Part shown: positions 1 to 9,000 of the stretch, piece after piece
How the letters are laid out: each line of letters begins with the position of its first letter
How positions within the stretch are numbered: position 1 is the stretch's first letter
From: Actinoallomurus sp048498315
GTDB taxonomy: Bacteria; Actinomycetota; Actinomycetes; Streptosporangiales; Streptosporangiaceae
Length of the DNA: 64,000 nucleotides
Assembly (NCBI GenBank): GCA_048498315.1
Contig: JBEHYF010000004.1
Location: 31,962-95,961 of the forward strand
Reading direction: 5' to 3'
Position numbers and translations under genes: made by a program
Notes under the pieces: model-generated
Seen by the model: only the letters and a program-made list of their open reading frames with translations
The model's database searches: none
What the model was told of the DNA's origin: nothing

Positions 1-78
1 GCGGAACCCGCGTAGAGAGCCCAGCGGGGCGCCGGCCTCGTACGGACGACGCCCCGCGGACGGCGGTTCAGGGCCGGT

Positions 79-711
79 TCAGGACCCGATGCGGGCCTTC
101 GGGCGCGCGACCACGACGGCCGCGGTCCCGGCCGTCAGCGCGATGGCGGCGAGGAAGAGGAGCGTGCCGATCGGCCCGCCGGTGTAGGGCAGCGCGCTGG
201 GAGGCGCCTTGGCCAGCACGTCGTGCACCGCGACCGGGGGGACGTTCGCGGCGGGCGGCTGGGCCACCGGGGGCGGGAAGACGGGCGGGTTCGGCGCCGG
301 TGCCGGCGGCGGGACCGGCGGGACGGGCGGGGGCTGCGGCGTCGGGCTGGGCGCCCTGCCGCAGTCGCCCGCGCACAGGCGTACCGCCGCGTGGGCGCGC
401 ACGCCCTTCGGCGAGGCCCCGACGCCCGCGTTCACGCCGGCCGAGACGCCGGCGCGGCGGCCGGTCGGTGCGGCCGGCAGCGCGACGTGCAGGCGGACCG
501 GCAGGTGGACGGACGGCCCCGAGCCGCCGGAGCGCTGCCCCGACAGGGCGTGGGTCGTGTCGTTCACGGTGCCGGTGACGCTCTTGACGACCGGTGCGGT
601 CAGGCCGATGGGATCGAGCCCGCCGGTGTCGGCCTGGGCGACGCCGCTCATGGCGGTGCAGCCCAGCACCGTCAGGCCGGCCGTCGCGGCCAGCCTCGTG
701 CGTGTTCGCAT
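79..711 (-). CDS. Secreted surface protein with C-terminal LPYTG sorting signal
   Basis: About 210 residues. An N-terminal signal peptide (basic MRTRTR, hydrophobic core, AQA-D cleavage site near residue 28) is followed by a low-complexity middle, a proline-rich spacer that could span the wall, then LPYTG about 35 residues from the end, a hydrophobic segment and a short tail with Arg and Lys. That order is the sortase substrate layout, so the protein is probably attached to the peptidoglycan. The start at 711 is chosen because the signal peptide begins there and GGAG lies just upstream; the open frame runs on to 915 but that extension is non-protein-like. No enzymatic domain is visible and no sortase gene lies in the window. 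Function unknown. Confidence 0.75.
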   Translation of the reverse strand: MRTRTRLAATAGLTVLGCTAMSGVAQADTGGLDPIGLTAPVVKSVTGTVNDTTHALSGQRSGGSGPSVHLPVRLHVALPAAPTGRRAGVSAGVNAGVGASPKGVRAHAAVRLCAGDCGRAPSPTPQPPPVPPVPPPAPAPNPPVFPPPVAQPPAANVPPVAVHDVLAKAPPSALPYTGGPIGTLLFLAAIALTAGTAAVVVARPKARIGS

Positions 712-1072
712 GGGGATCTCCAGGTCGGGTGAGATGGGACGCGGCCGGTGCGCGGCACCGCCGGGCGGCGCGCCGCGGCGTACACTGCGGCGCCGCCTCC
801 CGCGGCGGTGATCCGTCGCCCCGGACGGATCCCGTCGGGAACCTGCGGGACTTTGCGCGATCAGTTTGTCACGACACGTAGTCCGGTGACACTGGTCTGA
901 CTGATCTGTCGGCACTTTCCGTCCGGTTCCGGCAACGTCGTGTCAGGAACGTGCGGTGCGCGCGGCGCCGCCGTCGCCGCGCGCCGAGAGGAGGTCGCGC
1001 GAAGACCTGCGGGCCATGCCGCGGACCGGGTGGCCGTGCACGTCCCGCCGGCCGCGCGGGCACACTGGGCGG
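712..1072. other. Divergent intergenic region, surface protein / rsmD
   Basis: No convincing gene. CACACT at 1061-1066 lies 6 nt before the rsmD GTG and could be a -10 element giving a leaderless or nearly leaderless rsmD mRNA. No good -35 is visible, and no promoter for the minus-strand surface protein could be assigned. Confidence 0.4.
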
Positions 1073-1639
1073 GTGACCCGAGTGATCGCAGGAACCGCCG
1101 GGGGCCGGCGGCTGTCCGTCCCGCCCGGCCGCGACACCCGGCCGACCAGCGACCGCGCCCGGGAGGGGCTGTTCTCCACGGTCCACTCGCTCCTCGGGGA
1201 CCTGGCCGGCCTCCGGGTGGCCGACCTGTACGCGGGGTCGGGTGCGGTCGGCCTGGAAGCGCTGTCGCGGGGCGCCGGGCACGTGCTGCTGGTCGAGTCG
1301 TCGCCGCGCGCCGCCCGGGTGATCCGGGCCAACATCGACACGCTCGGGCTGCCCGGCGCCGAGCTGGTCGCCGACCGGGTCGAGCGCGTTCTGCGCCGCC
1401 CGCCGCCCGAGCCGTACGATCTGATCTTCGCCGATCCGCCGTACGCGGTGACCGACGAGGCCGTCGCGGGGATGCTGGCGGAGCTGCGCGAGGGCGGCTG
1501 GCTCGCCCCCGGCGCGCTGATCGTCGTCGAACGGGCCACGCGGGGAGGTCCGTTCCGGTGGCCTGCCGGGTATGAGGGGGTTAGGGCCCGTCGTTACGGC
1601 GAAGGGACCCTTTGGTACGGTCACGCCGCAGGTCACTGA
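1073..1639 (+). CDS. rsmD: 16S rRNA (guanine-N2)-methyltransferase RsmD
   Basis: 188 residues, the usual RsmD length. It methylates G966 of 16S rRNA (E. coli numbering) using SAM. The SAM-binding motif DLYAGSG is at about 51-57 and the catalytic DPPY at about 121-124, both as in the family. GTG at 1073 is chosen because the family N-terminus (VTRVIAGTAGGRRL) begins there; upstream frame to 956 is not conserved-looking. coaD follows 27 nt downstream, the usual actinobacterial pairing, so the two are probably cotranscribed. Confidence 0.92.
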   Translation: MTRVIAGTAGGRRLSVPPGRDTRPTSDRAREGLFSTVHSLLGDLAGLRVADLYAGSGAVGLEALSRGAGHVLLVESSPRAARVIRANIDTLGLPGAELVADRVERVLRRPPPEPYDLIFADPPYAVTDEAVAGMLAELREGGWLAPGALIVVERATRGGPFRWPAGYEGVRARRYGEGTLWYGHAAGH

Positions 1640-1666
1640 CGGCTTCCCAGCGAAGGGTGCTCATCC

Positions 1667-2146
1667 GTGCGCCGTGTTGTCTGTCCGGGCTCCTACGATC
1701 CCGTCACGAACGGCCATCTCGACATCATCAGCCGCGCCTCGCGGCTCTATGACGAGGTCGTCGTCGCGGTACTGATCAACATCTCGAAGAAGAGCCTCTT
1801 CACGGTCGACGAGCGGGTCGACATGATCGACGAGGTGACCAAGGAGTACGGGAACGTCGTCGTCGAGAAGTTCCACGGCCTGACGGTCGACTTCTGCCGC
1901 GACCGGAACATCCCGGTCATCGTCCGTGGCCTGCGCGCCGTGAGCGACTTCGACTACGAGCTGCAGATCGCCCAGATGAACCACCAGATGGCCGGGGTGG
2001 AGACGATGTTCATGGCCACCAACCCGCTGTACTCCTTCCTGTCCTCGAGCCTGGTCAAGGAGATCGCCCAGTACGGCGGGGACGTCTCCCGCCTGGTGCC
2101 CGAATCGGTGCACCGGCGGCTCATCCGGCGCTTCTCGGAGTCCTGA
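1667..2146 (+). CDS. coaD: Phosphopantetheine adenylyltransferase
   Basis: 159 residues. It transfers AMP from ATP to 4'-phosphopantetheine, giving dephospho-CoA, the penultimate step of CoA synthesis in the cytoplasm. The nucleotidyltransferase motif TNGH is at residues 14-17 after GSYDP, and the C-terminal YSFLSSSLVKEI corresponds to the ISSTxxR-type motif. GTG start at 1667 has a purine-rich GAAGGG stretch upstream. Length and N-terminus match the family closely. Confidence 0.95.
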   Translation: MRRVVCPGSYDPVTNGHLDIISRASRLYDEVVVAVLINISKKSLFTVDERVDMIDEVTKEYGNVVVEKFHGLTVDFCRDRNIPVIVRGLRAVSDFDYELQIAQMNHQMAGVETMFMATNPLYSFLSSSLVKEIAQYGGDVSRLVPESVHRRLIRRFSES

Positions 2147-2333
2147 GCCGCGCTTCCGGGGCCGCCCCGCCCGGCGGAATGGCGGGGAAGGCGCGGGCGG
2201 ACGCCGGTCCCGTGTGCCTCGCCCGGAACCGGGTAAGGCATACGGGACACCACACCGGGGTCACGGCCGCGGGCGCGTCACCGGGGCCGGGCGCCCCCGG
2301 TGCGCCGTGGCCCGCGGGCCGGCGGGCGCCGAG

Positions 2334-2363
2334 TTGGGAGAACACCCGGCGGTTCGGTAACCT
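2334..2363 (+). promoter_or_regulatory. Possible promoter for the DUF177-rpmF-rnc operon
   Basis: TTGGGA at 2334-2339 and TAACCT at 2358-2363 are 18 bp apart. A start near 2370 would give a leader of about 29 nt before the ATG at 2399. Pattern match only. Confidence 0.4.
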
Positions 2364-2398
2364 TTGCTTTCGACCTTGACCGACGGCGGTGATTCGCC

Positions 2399-2983
2399 AT
2401 GCCTCACGGAAGCAGGAAAGGCCTGACCCGCATCGATCCCCGGGCCCCGTTCGTGATCGATACGCGAGCGCTCGGCCGCAGACCGGGATCGATGCGCGAG
2501 GAGTCCCGCACCGTGCCGGCTCCGGCGGATCTCGGCGTTGAGATGGTCAGTGTCCCCGAGGGCGCCGACATCGAGCTCGACTACCGGCTCGAGGCGGTGA
2601 TGGAGGGCGTGCTCGTCTCGGGCACGGCGCGGGCACCTCTCACGGGAGAGTGCGCGCGCTGCCTGGAGCCGATCACCTCGTCGATCGAGGTGGACTTCCA
2701 GGAGCTGTTCGTCTACCCCGACACGCGTTCCGGCGAGAGCGCGGAGGAGGACGAACGCCGTCTCGAAGGAGATCTCATCGATCTCGAGCCGGTCGTCAGG
2801 GACGCGATGGTGCTCGCACTGCCGCTGTCCCCGCTGTGCCGGGACGACTGTCCGGGCCTGTGCTCGGAGTGCGGGGTCCGGCTGGCCGACGCCGAGCCGG
2901 ATCACCGCCACGAGGCCGTCGACCCCCGGTGGGCGGCATTGCAGGGCATGTTGGAACAACGGAACGAAGACCAGGAGGGCTGA
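2399..2983 (+). CDS. YceD / DUF177 family protein
   Basis: 194 residues. The DUF177 (YceD) family is almost always encoded just before rpmF, as here, where the gap is one nucleotide. In other organisms the family is linked to 23S rRNA accumulation, but the biochemical role in actinomycetes is not settled. Visible are the central CARCLEP motif and a C-terminal cysteine cluster (CRDDCPGLCSECG) that could bind metal, and an acidic middle segment. The ATG at 2399 gives a family-like N-terminus. The gene probably leads an operon running through rpmF and rnc to mutM. Confidence 0.85.
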   Translation: MPHGSRKGLTRIDPRAPFVIDTRALGRRPGSMREESRTVPAPADLGVEMVSVPEGADIELDYRLEAVMEGVLVSGTARAPLTGECARCLEPITSSIEVDFQELFVYPDTRSGESAEEDERRLEGDLIDLEPVVRDAMVLALPLSPLCRDDCPGLCSECGVRLADAEPDHRHEAVDPRWAALQGMLEQRNEDQEG

Positions 2984-2984
2984 C

Positions 2985-3161
2985 GTGGCCGTACCCAAGC
3001 GGAAGAAGTCGCGCAGCAACACGCGGCACCGTCGCTCGCAGTGGAAGGCCCAGGCTCCCACGCTCGTGCGCTGCCCGCAGTGCCGCGACGAGAAGCTGCC
3101 GCACACCGCGTGCCCGACCTGCGGCACCTACAACCGCCGTCAGGTCGTCGAGGTCGTCTGA
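2985..3161 (+). CDS. rpmF: 50S ribosomal protein L32, zinc-binding form
   Basis: 58 residues starting at GTG 2985 (VAVPKRKKSRSNTRHRRS). The C-terminal half has two cysteine pairs, CPQC and CPTC, so this is the zinc-containing form of L32. Many actinomycetes also carry a zinc-free paralogue under Zur control; none is in this window. It follows the DUF177 gene directly and shares its transcript. Identification is secure from the N-terminus and the cysteine pattern. Confidence 0.95.
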   Translation: MAVPKRKKSRSNTRHRRSQWKAQAPTLVRCPQCRDEKLPHTACPTCGTYNRRQVVEVV

Positions 3162-3297
3162 GCGACCCCGGAGCGGGGGCGGCCATGGCGCCGCCCCCGG
3201 GCATGTCTCGCGTCGAAGACTCGCCCGAGGCCGTGGCGGACGCCGGAGCCATCCGGCGTGCGCCTCGTCCTCGCGGAACCTTCCGCGGAGGAGAACC

Positions 3298-3342
3298 GTG
3301 AAGTCTGCAAGCGGGGCGACCCCTGCCGAGGGGGCCGCGTGA
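3298..3342 (+). CDS. Possible 14-codon leader peptide overlapping the rnc start
   Basis: GTG at 3298 follows a strong ribosome-binding site (GGAGGAG, 3287-3293) and opens 14 codons (VKSASGATPAEGAA). The TGA stop (3340-3342) overlaps the rnc GTG (3339-3341) as GTGA, the usual geometry for translational coupling. The better Shine-Dalgarno belongs to this frame rather than to rnc. It could couple rnc translation to the leader, or be chance in GC-rich DNA. No homology is claimed. Confidence 0.35.
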   Translation: MKSASGATPAEGAA

Positions 3343-4061
3343 AGAGTGATCATTCGGCGACCGATCGCAGGCCCCTGGAGGAGGCCCTGGGCGTCAGCCC
3401 CGACCCGGCGCTGCTGGAGCGGGCGCTGACCCACCGGTCCTACGCGTATGAGAACGGTGGCCTGCCCACCAACGAGCGCCTGGAGTTCCTGGGCGACTCG
3501 GTGCTCGGGCTGATCGTCACCGACACCCTGTTCCGCGAGCACCCTGACCTGCCGGAAGGGCAGCTCGCCAAGCTGCGAGCCGCGGTCGTCAACATGCGGG
3601 CGCTGGCCGGGGTGGCGCGCTCGCTCGGCCTGGGCGCCTACATCCGCCTCGGCCGGGGCGAGGAGGGCACCGGCGGGCGGGACAAGTCCTCGATCCTGGC
3701 CGACACGCTCGAGGCGCTGATCGGCGCGGTCTACCTCGACCTGGGCCTGGAGGCCGCCGACGCGCTGGTGCACCGGCTGTTCGACCCGCTGATCGCCCGG
3801 TCGGCGAGCCTGGGCGCGGGCCTCGACTGGAAGACGTCGCTGCAGGAGCTGACCGCCACCGAGGAGCTCGGCGTGCCCGAGTACCACGTCGAGGAGAGCG
3901 GCCCCGACCACCAGAAGACCTTCCGCGCCATGGTCGCCGTCGGCGGCGTCGAGTACGGCCGGGGCGAGGGGCGCAGCAAGAAGGAGGCGGAGCAGCAGGC
4001 CGCCGAGACGGCGTGGAACGCCATCCGCGCGCAGTCGGCGAAGACGCCGGCGACGGACTGA
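3339..4061 (+). CDS. rnc: Ribonuclease III
   Basis: 240 residues from GTG 3339. The enzyme cleaves double-stranded RNA in rRNA maturation and mRNA turnover. The catalytic domain holds the signature NERLEFLGDSVLG, with the second acidic cluster in DTLEALIGAVYLD, and a C-terminal double-stranded-RNA-binding domain includes GEGRSKKEAEQQAAETAW. A purine-rich GAGGGGG stretch precedes the start, which overlaps a possible leader peptide stop. mutM begins one base after the rnc stop, so the two are coupled. Start choice is reasonable but not certain; upstream frame to 3258 exists. Confidence 0.93.
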   Translation: MKSDHSATDRRPLEEALGVSPDPALLERALTHRSYAYENGGLPTNERLEFLGDSVLGLIVTDTLFREHPDLPEGQLAKLRAAVVNMRALAGVARSLGLGAYIRLGRGEEGTGGRDKSSILADTLEALIGAVYLDLGLEAADALVHRLFDPLIARSASLGAGLDWKTSLQELTATEELGVPEYHVEESGPDHQKTFRAMVAVGGVEYGRGEGRSKKEAEQQAAETAWNAIRAQSAKTPATD

Positions 4062-4062
4062 C

Positions 4063-4917
4063 GTGCCCGAGCTCCCCGAGGTCGAGGTCGTCCGCCAGGG
4101 CGTCGAACGCTGGGTCGGCGGCCGTACGATCCGCACGGCCGAGGTGCTGCACCCGCGGGCCGCGCGGCGGCACGTGGCGGGGCCGGCCGACCTCGCGATC
4201 CGGCTGACCGGGCGCACCATCGAGGGCGCCCGGCGGCGCGGCAAGTACCTGTGGCTGCCGGTCGGCGGTGGCGAGGCGCTGCTGGCCCATCTGGGCATGA
4301 GCGGCCAGCTGATCGTCGGAGAGCCGGACCGGCCGCCGGAGAAGCACCTGCGGGCGCGTCTCGCCTTCACCGACGACGGTCTCGACCTGCGCTTCGTCGA
4401 CCAGCGCACCTTCGGCCACCTCATGCTCGCGAACCTTCCCGACGGGGTGCCGGAGCCGATCGCCCACATCGCGCCCGACCCGCTGGAGGACGCCTTCGAC
4501 GACGACGCGTTCTACCGCGCCCTCCGGCGCCGGCGTACCGGGATCAAGCGGGCGCTGCTCGACCAGTCGCTGATCAGCGGCGTCGGCAACATCTACGCCG
4601 ACGAGGCGCTGTGGCGGGCCCGCCTACACTGGGCCAGGCCGACCGAGACGCTGACCCGGCCGGAGGTCACCCGCCTGCTGGCCGGGATCCGCGAGGTGCT
4701 GACCGAGGCGCTGACGGCGGGCGGCACCTCCTTCGACAGCCTGTACGTCAACGTCAACGGCGAGAGCGGCTACTTCGAGCGATCGCTCAACGTGTACGGG
4801 CGGCGCGACGAGCCGTGCGCCCGCTGCGGCAGCCCGATCCGCCGCGATCCCTTCATGAACCGCTCGTCCTTCACCTGCCCCACCTGCCAGCCCCGGCCCC
4901 GCCGCGCCCGCTACTGA
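4063..4917 (+). CDS. mutM: Formamidopyrimidine-DNA glycosylase (MutM/Fpg)
   Basis: 284 residues. A bifunctional DNA glycosylase/AP lyase that removes 8-oxoguanine and formamidopyrimidines. The mature N-terminus PELPEVE supplies the catalytic Pro2 and Glu3; the helix-two-turn-helix region LISGVGNIYADEALW and the C-terminal zinc finger (CARCG then CPTCQ) are all present. GTG start at 4063 follows the rnc stop by one base. The rnc-mutM pairing is standard in actinomycetes. All functional motifs are intact. Confidence 0.95.
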   Translation: MPELPEVEVVRQGVERWVGGRTIRTAEVLHPRAARRHVAGPADLAIRLTGRTIEGARRRGKYLWLPVGGGEALLAHLGMSGQLIVGEPDRPPEKHLRARLAFTDDGLDLRFVDQRTFGHLMLANLPDGVPEPIAHIAPDPLEDAFDDDAFYRALRRRRTGIKRALLDQSLISGVGNIYADEALWRARLHWARPTETLTRPEVTRLLAGIREVLTEALTAGGTSFDSLYVNVNGESGYFERSLNVYGRRDEPCARCGSPIRRDPFMNRSSFTCPTCQPRPRRARY

Positions 4918-5175
4918 ACCGGCCGGCGCACCGCGCCGGGGGGACGGCGTCTCGGCCGCCGGGCGCCCCGCCCGGGCCGGGCCGGCGCGTTCGACCTCCG
5001 CGGCCGGCCAGGCGCGGATGCGGCGCCGGCCGGGCGCGGGCACAGCGTACGGGCTCGCGGCCCGGAGCCACCCGGCGACCGGAACGCGGGCCCGGCGGCA
5101 CCGGCCGTGGGGGTGGCGTGGACCGTGCGGTGCCGGCCGTGCAGAGGGGCCACCGGGCCCGTCCGAATCCGTGGA

Positions 5176-5181
5176 TAGGAT
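5176..5181 (+). promoter_or_regulatory. -10 element (TAGGAT) for a leaderless acyP transcript
   Basis: TAGGAT ends 8 nt before the acyP GTG at 5190, which would place the transcription start at or within a base or two of the start codon. No recognisable -35 is present. The 272-bp gap after mutM (4918-5189) shows no other feature. Confidence 0.4.
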
Positions 5182-5189
5182 CCCTGACC

Positions 5190-5480
5190 GTGGATGAGGG
5201 CGTGGACGAGCGGGTACGGCTGGCCGCGTGGGTGAGCGGCCACGTCCAGGGCGTCGGCTTCCGCTGGTGGACCCGGTGCCGGGCGCTGGAGCTCGGGTTG
5301 ACCGGCACGGCGGCCAACCTGGACGACGGCCGGGTCGAGGTGGTGGCCGAAGGACCGCGGAAGTCCTGCGAGGAGTTGCTGCGGCTGCTGCGCGGCGGAG
5401 GCACGCCCGGACGGGTCACGGGGGTGACCGAACGCTGGTCCACGCCAAGAGGCGGTATGCGGGGCTTCACCGAACGGTGA
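5190..5480 (+). CDS. acyP: Acylphosphatase
   Basis: 96 residues. It hydrolyses carboxyl-phosphate bonds of acylphosphates in the cytoplasm. The family signature VSGHVQGVGFRWW carries the phosphate-binding loop and catalytic Arg, and the catalytic Asn lies in GTAANLDDGRVEV. Start alternatives are GTG 5190 and GTG 5202, both in frame; 5190 fits the nearby TAGGAT hexamer. acyP before smc is a common actinobacterial order. The physiological substrate is not known. Confidence 0.92.
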   Translation: MDEGVDERVRLAAWVSGHVQGVGFRWWTRCRALELGLTGTAANLDDGRVEVVAEGPRKSCEELLRLLRGGGTPGRVTGVTERWSTPRGGMRGFTER

Positions 5481-5650
5481 TCGGTCTGGGAAGTCTGCTA
5501 AACTTGTTCAGACAGGTTGTTACGGGTCTGTGACATCTGTCTTGACCGGCTCTCCGGCCGGTGCGACCCTAGTTGTTAGCGCGCATCTTTGAGCAGGCTG
5601 TCGGTGCGCGATCATTCCTGCTGGTCACTCAGCGTGGAGGACCCTTAATC

Positions 5651-5848
5651 ATGGCGAAGGCTCTACTCGGCCACGTCGGCGGTCCCGACCCCCGCATGGT
5701 TGCGGAGATGCGGCGCCTTCAGCAACGTGTCCGCGACCTGGAGGCCGAGCTTGTACGGCTCCAGTCGGAGAACGACGCGCTCGCGGCCGTTGCTGACAAC
5801 GAAGTCATGGCGCTCAGTACGAAGGACCGCGAACCGGCGCTGACCTGA
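5651..5848 (+). CDS. Small conserved coiled-coil protein upstream of smc
   Basis: 65 residues from ATG 5651, preceded by GGAGG at about 5636. A short N-terminus (MAKALLGHVGG) leads into a heptad-like helix rich in Leu, Arg and Glu (RRLQQRVRDLEAELVRLQSE), so a coiled coil is likely. I recall similar small proteins between acyP and smc in related actinomycetes, but I know no function. A strong terminator follows, separating it from smc. It may dimerise or bind a partner, which is inference from the helix only. Confidence 0.7.
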   Translation: MAKALLGHVGGPDPRMVAEMRRLQQRVRDLEAELVRLQSENDALAAVADNEVMALSTKDREPALT

Positions 5849-5865
5849 GGGTCACGCCGTCGCGT

Positions 5866-5896
5866 AAAAGGGACGTCGATCGTGACGTCCCTTTTT
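5866..5896 (+). terminator. Rho-independent terminator before smc
   Basis: Perfect 12-bp stem (AAAAGGGACGTC / GACGTCCCTTTT, 5866-5877 with 5884-5895), six-base loop and a T run. It ends the small coiled-coil gene's transcript. A TATCGT hexamer at 5955-5960 beyond it could be the smc -10. Confidence 0.88.
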
Positions 5897-6019
5897 GTTC
5901 GGCTGGAATTCACCGCCTCGCCGTGATCGGCCCGGTCCGGCGAGCGCCGGCCGGTATCGTTCGTGGTGGCCAGGGCCCTGGAACGGCCGGGGGTATGCGC
6001 GGAAAGGAGCGGCGGACGC

Positions 6020-9000
6020 TTGTACTTGAAGAGCCTCACGTTGCGTGGCTTCAAGTCGTTCGCGTCGTCCACCACGCTGCGATTCGAACCCGGGATCACC
6101 TGCGTCGTCGGGCCGAACGGCTCGGGTAAGTCCAACGTCGTCGACGCGCTCGCCTGGGTGATGGGCGAGCAGGGCGCCAAGTCGCTGCGCGGCGGCAAGA
6201 TGGAAGACGTCATCTTCGCCGGCACGTCCTCCCGGCCGCCGCTGGGCCGGGCCGAGGTCGTCCTCACGATCGACAACTCCGACGGCGCGCTGCCCATCGA
6301 CTACTCCGAGGTCACGATCAGCCGGCTGATGTTCCGGTCGGGGCAGAGCGAGTACTCCATCAACGGCGACGCGTGCCGCCTGCTCGACGTACAGGAGCTG
6401 CTGTCCGACTCCGGCATCGGCCGCGAGATGCACGTGATCATCGGCCAGGGCCAGCTCGACCGCGTCCTGCACTCCGGGCCGGAAGGCCGGCGCGCGGTGA
6501 TCGAGGAGGCCGCCGGCGTCCTGAAGCACCGCAAGCGCAAGGAGAAGGCGCTGCGGAAGCTGGACGCCATGCAGGCCAACCTGACCCGCGTGCAGGACCT
6601 CACGACCGAGCTGCGCCGCCAGCTCAAGCCGCTCGGCAAGCAGGCCGAGATCGCCCGCCGCGCCGCCGTGATCCAGTCGGAGCTGCGCGACGCCCGGCTG
6701 CGGCTGCTCGCCGACGACCTGGTCACGCTGACCGCGAAGCTGGAGCGGGAGGCCGCCGACGAGGCGGCGATCCGCGAGCGCCGAACGGCCGTGGAACAGG
6801 CGCTGGCCCGGGCGCAGGAGCGCGAGGCCGAGCTGGAGGCCGAGGCCGCCGAGCAGGCGCCGATCCTCGCCCGCGTCCAGGACACCTGGTACCGCCTGTC
6901 GTCGCTGCGTGAGCGGCTGCGCGGCGTCGGCGAGCTGGCCGCCGAGCGGCACCGCCACGCCGTCGAGGCGCAGGGCGAGGAGCGCCACGGCCGCGACCCG
7001 GACGACATGGAGCGCGAGGCCGCCGAGATCCGCGCCCAGGAAGAGGTGCTGGCCGCCCGCCTCGACGCGGCACGGGAGCTGCTGGCCGGCGCGGTCGAAG
7101 AGCGATCGGCGGCCGAGGCTGCGCTCAAGGACGAGGAGCTGCGCCTGCAAGACGCCGTGCGCGCCGCCGCCGACCGCCGCGAGGGGCTGGCCCGCCTGCG
7201 CGGCCGCGTCGAGGCGCTGAGCAGCAAGGTGCAGGCCGGCGAGGCGGAGATCGGCCGGCTGGCCGAGGCGCGCGCCGAGGCCGAGGAGCGCGCGGGGGCC
7301 GCGCAGGCCGAGTACGAGGCGCAGCACACCGACGTCGCCCGCGATCCGGAGCTCGTCGCCGAACACGAGCGCGCCCAGGAGGTCCTCGAACAGGCGAAGG
7401 AGGCCGCCGAGCAGTCCCGCGAGGCGGTCGAGAGGCCACGCCGAGCACTGGCGGAGGCCCGCGACCGTCTCGCCGCCGCCCGCGCCGCCGACCAGGCCGC
7501 GCAGAAGGAGGTCACCGCGCTGCGGGCGCGCGTCGAGGCGCTGGAACTGACCATCGGCAGCGCCGCCGACGGCGGCGAGGCCCTTCTGAACGCCGGTCTC
7601 GACGGCACGCTCGGCACCGTCGCCTCGCTGCTGTCGGTGGCGCCGGGCGCCGAGGCCGCGGTCGCGGCGGCGCTGGGCGCCGCGGCCGAGGCCGTCGCCG
7701 TGGCCTCGCTCGACACGGCCGAGTCCGCGCTGTCGCTGCTGCGCTCGGGCGACGCGGGCCAGGCCGGATTGCTCATCGGCGGCGGCTCCGACACCGCAGG
7801 CGCCACGCCCGCCCTGCCGGACGGCGCGCGCCCGGCCGTCGACCTGGTCACCGCGCCCGAGCAGCTCCGGGCCGCCGTGCGTCACCTGCTCGCCGGCGTC
7901 GTCATGGTCGACGACCTGCCGGCCGCGGCCGCCATCGTCCGCGCCCACCCGGAGCTGCGCGCGGTCACCCGCGACGGCGACCTGCTCGGCGCGCACTGGG
8001 CCGTCGCGGGGGCGGCGGCCGGCAGACCCTCCTGCAGAGGCGCACGGCGCGGGACGAGGCGGCCGAACGCCTCGCCGCGGCCGAGGCGGCGGCCGAGGCG
8101 ACCGCCGCCGCGCTTGACGAGGCGGCCGCGGCGGAGCAGCGTGCCCAGGCCGTACTGGAGACCGCGCAGGCCGCGGTCGGCGAGGCCCGTGCCGGTGTCG
8201 ACCGCGCCCAGGCCGCGCTCGATCAGGTTCGTGCCCGGCTGCGCGAGGTCGAGGCCGAGGCGGCGCGAAAGGCCCGGTACATCGCGGGCCTGCAGGCCGC
8301 CGCGCAGGCGGCCCGGCAGGAGGCCGAGCGGCTGGGCCGGGCGGTCGACGCGGCGAAGGAGGCCCGCGATCGCGACGCCGAGGCGTGCGCGGAGCTGCGC
8401 GAGCGGTTGGAGATCGCCGAGGCCGAATCCCTCGACGACGCCGAGTACGACACCGGCCGCCGTGACGAGCTGGCCGAGCGGTGCCAGCGGCTGCGCTCGG
8501 CGGAGATGGAGGCGCGGCTGAACGTCCGCACCGCCGAGGAGCGCGTCTCCGCCCTGGCCGGCCGGGCCGACGCACTGGAGCGCGCCGCCGCCCGCGAGCG
8601 CGAGGAGCGTGCCCGCGCCGCGGAGCGCCGCGAGCGCCGGGCCCGCGACGCCCGCGTCGCGCAGGCCGTGATGGCGGGTGTGCGGCTGGCGCTGGAGCGC
8701 GTCGAGACGTCGATCGCCGCGGCCGTGGCCGAGCGGGAGGCCGCCGAGCAGGCCCGCGCCGCCCGCGAGGAGGAGCTGAAGGCCGTCCGTACGAGCGTCC
8801 GGGAGCTCACCGGCGAGCACGAGAAGCTCGTCAACGTCGTGCACGGCAACGAGGTCGCCCGCGCCGAGCAGCGGCTGCGCCTCGAACAGCTCGAAGAGCG
8901 CGCGATGGAGGAGTTCGGGCTCGAGGTCGGCGTGCTGGTCGCCGAGTACGGGCCGGACCAGCCCGTGCCGGCGCCGCCGGACGCGCCCGAGGGCGCCGGG

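Noticed and set aside
712..915. N-terminal extension of the surface protein
   Set aside because: The signal peptide starts at 711 with a ribosome-binding site; the upstream part is Arg/Gly-rich and would bury the signal sequence.
6078..6100. tRNA-like T-loop string (GATTCGAACCCGGG)
   Set aside because: It lies inside the conserved N-terminus of smc, with no acceptor or anticodon stems around it.
8000..8020. Programmed frameshifting in smc as the default reading
   Set aside because: SMC is not known to need recoding, and a single-base error in a G run explains the break more simply; kept only as an alternative.
5852..8575. Very long minus-strand open frames opposite smc, glnD and similar genes
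   Set aside because: They are antisense shadows of high-GC coding DNA: low-complexity, Arg/Ala/Gly-rich, no family motifs, while the plus strand carries clear conserved proteins.
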